From CAZPUI01 sp964415525 (GTDB taxonomy: Bacteria > Acidobacteriota > Holophagae > Holophagales > Holophagaceae), in assembly GCA_964415525.1 (NCBI GenBank), contig CAYQAS010000040.1:1-33984 (forward strand): a stretch of DNA of 33,984 bases. The letters run 5' to 3'. Position 1 is the first letter of the stretch. The number at the start of each line of letters is the position of its first letter. Made by a program: the position numbers and the translations under genes. A model generated the notes under the pieces. The model saw only the letters and a list, made by a program, of their open reading frames with translations. It made no database searches and had not been told where the DNA came from. Shown piece after piece: positions 33,647 through 33,984 of the stretch.

Positions 33647-33984
33647 ATGGCTCTCGAACTCCTCGCCCCCGCCAAGAACGCCGAACAAGGCATCCTCGCC
33701 CTGCGCTGCGGCGCCGACGCCGTCTACATGGGCGCCAACCGCTTCGGAGCCCGACAGGGGGCCGGCAACGGCCTCGAAGCCTTCGAGCAGGTCGCCACCG
33801 AGGCCCGCCTCTGGGGTGCCCAGGTCTTCGCCACCCTGAACACCGTGCTCTACGACCACGAGCTGGAGGCCGCACGCTCCCTCGTGTGGGACCTCTACCG
33901 AGCCGGTGTGGACGCGTTGATCGTGCAGGACATGGCCCTCCTGGAGATGGACCTGCCCCCCATCCAGCCGCACGCCAGCACCCA
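33647..33984 (+). CDS. Peptidase U32 family protein (3' part outside the window)
   Basis: The first 112 codons of a U32 peptidase. The family opening is clear: MALELLAPAKNAEQGILALRCGADAVYMGANRFGARQGAGN, then VFATLNTVLYDHEL and GVDALIVQDMALLEM and the end PHASTQ-like PHAST. In current usage many of these proteins (UbiU/V, RlhA, TrhP) are iron-sulfur hydroxylation factors for RNA or ubiquinone and not proteases. The subgroup cannot be told from the N-terminus. AGGA precedes ATG 33647. It runs off the right edge. Confidence 0.92.
   Translation, partial: MALELLAPAKNAEQGILALRCGADAVYMGANRFGARQGAGNGLEAFEQVATEARLWGAQVFATLNTVLYDHELEAARSLVWDLYRAGVDALIVQDMALLEMDLPPIQPHAST

Overview
The window is GC-rich chromosomal DNA from a Gram-negative bacterium: it has a TonB-dependent outer-membrane receptor and many secreted proteins. 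Gene content suggests an Acidobacteriota-type (Holophaga/Geothrix-like) organism with anaerobic metabolism. The supporting genes are a short KdpD, a DUF5117-type zinc protease, a DUF1573 protein and a sensory [FeFe]-hydrogenase next to Rex. The taxonomic assignment is inference from gene content only. No rRNA, tRNA or CRISPR array was found.

Layout. 1-529 (-): start of an ammonium transporter, cut by the window edge. 651-3082 (+): short KdpD-like kinase and KdpE regulator, with no kdpFABC visible. 3347-7527 (-): sbcD-sbcC nuclease operon. 7890-12869 (+): cobalamin riboswitch followed by btuB, btuF, btuC and btuD, a complete B12 uptake operon. 13082-15293 (+): a secreted M35 (peptidyl-Lys type) metallopeptidase with a structured leader and a strong terminator, then a DUF1573 protein. 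15297-16888 (-): MFS transporter plus a small secreted protein. 17206-20362 (+): an ABM-domain membrane protein and a large secreted zinc metalloprotease.

Accessory island, about 20.4-23.9 kb. Base composition drops sharply. The island holds a minimal RiPP locus on the minus strand: a 63-residue precursor with a double-glycine-type leader and a radical SAM/SPASM maturase. A dead IS5-type transposase remnant (two nonsense codons, 3' truncated) and a PAS sensor protein lacking an ATPase domain follow. This locus is the best candidate for something not previously described. No transporter, protease or immunity gene is linked to it here.

Right part. 24273-28976: SAM methyltransferase, YheT-like hydrolase overlapping ubiX, truB, a small exported protein and a HAD hydrolase. 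29035-32988 (-): rex, a thioredoxin-like [2Fe-2S] protein, a sensory [FeFe]-hydrogenase with a PAS domain, and a SpoIIE/PP2C phosphatase. The last three overlap translationally and look like a redox or H2-sensing signalling module. After about 660 bases without a convincing gene, the window ends inside a U32-family peptidase gene.
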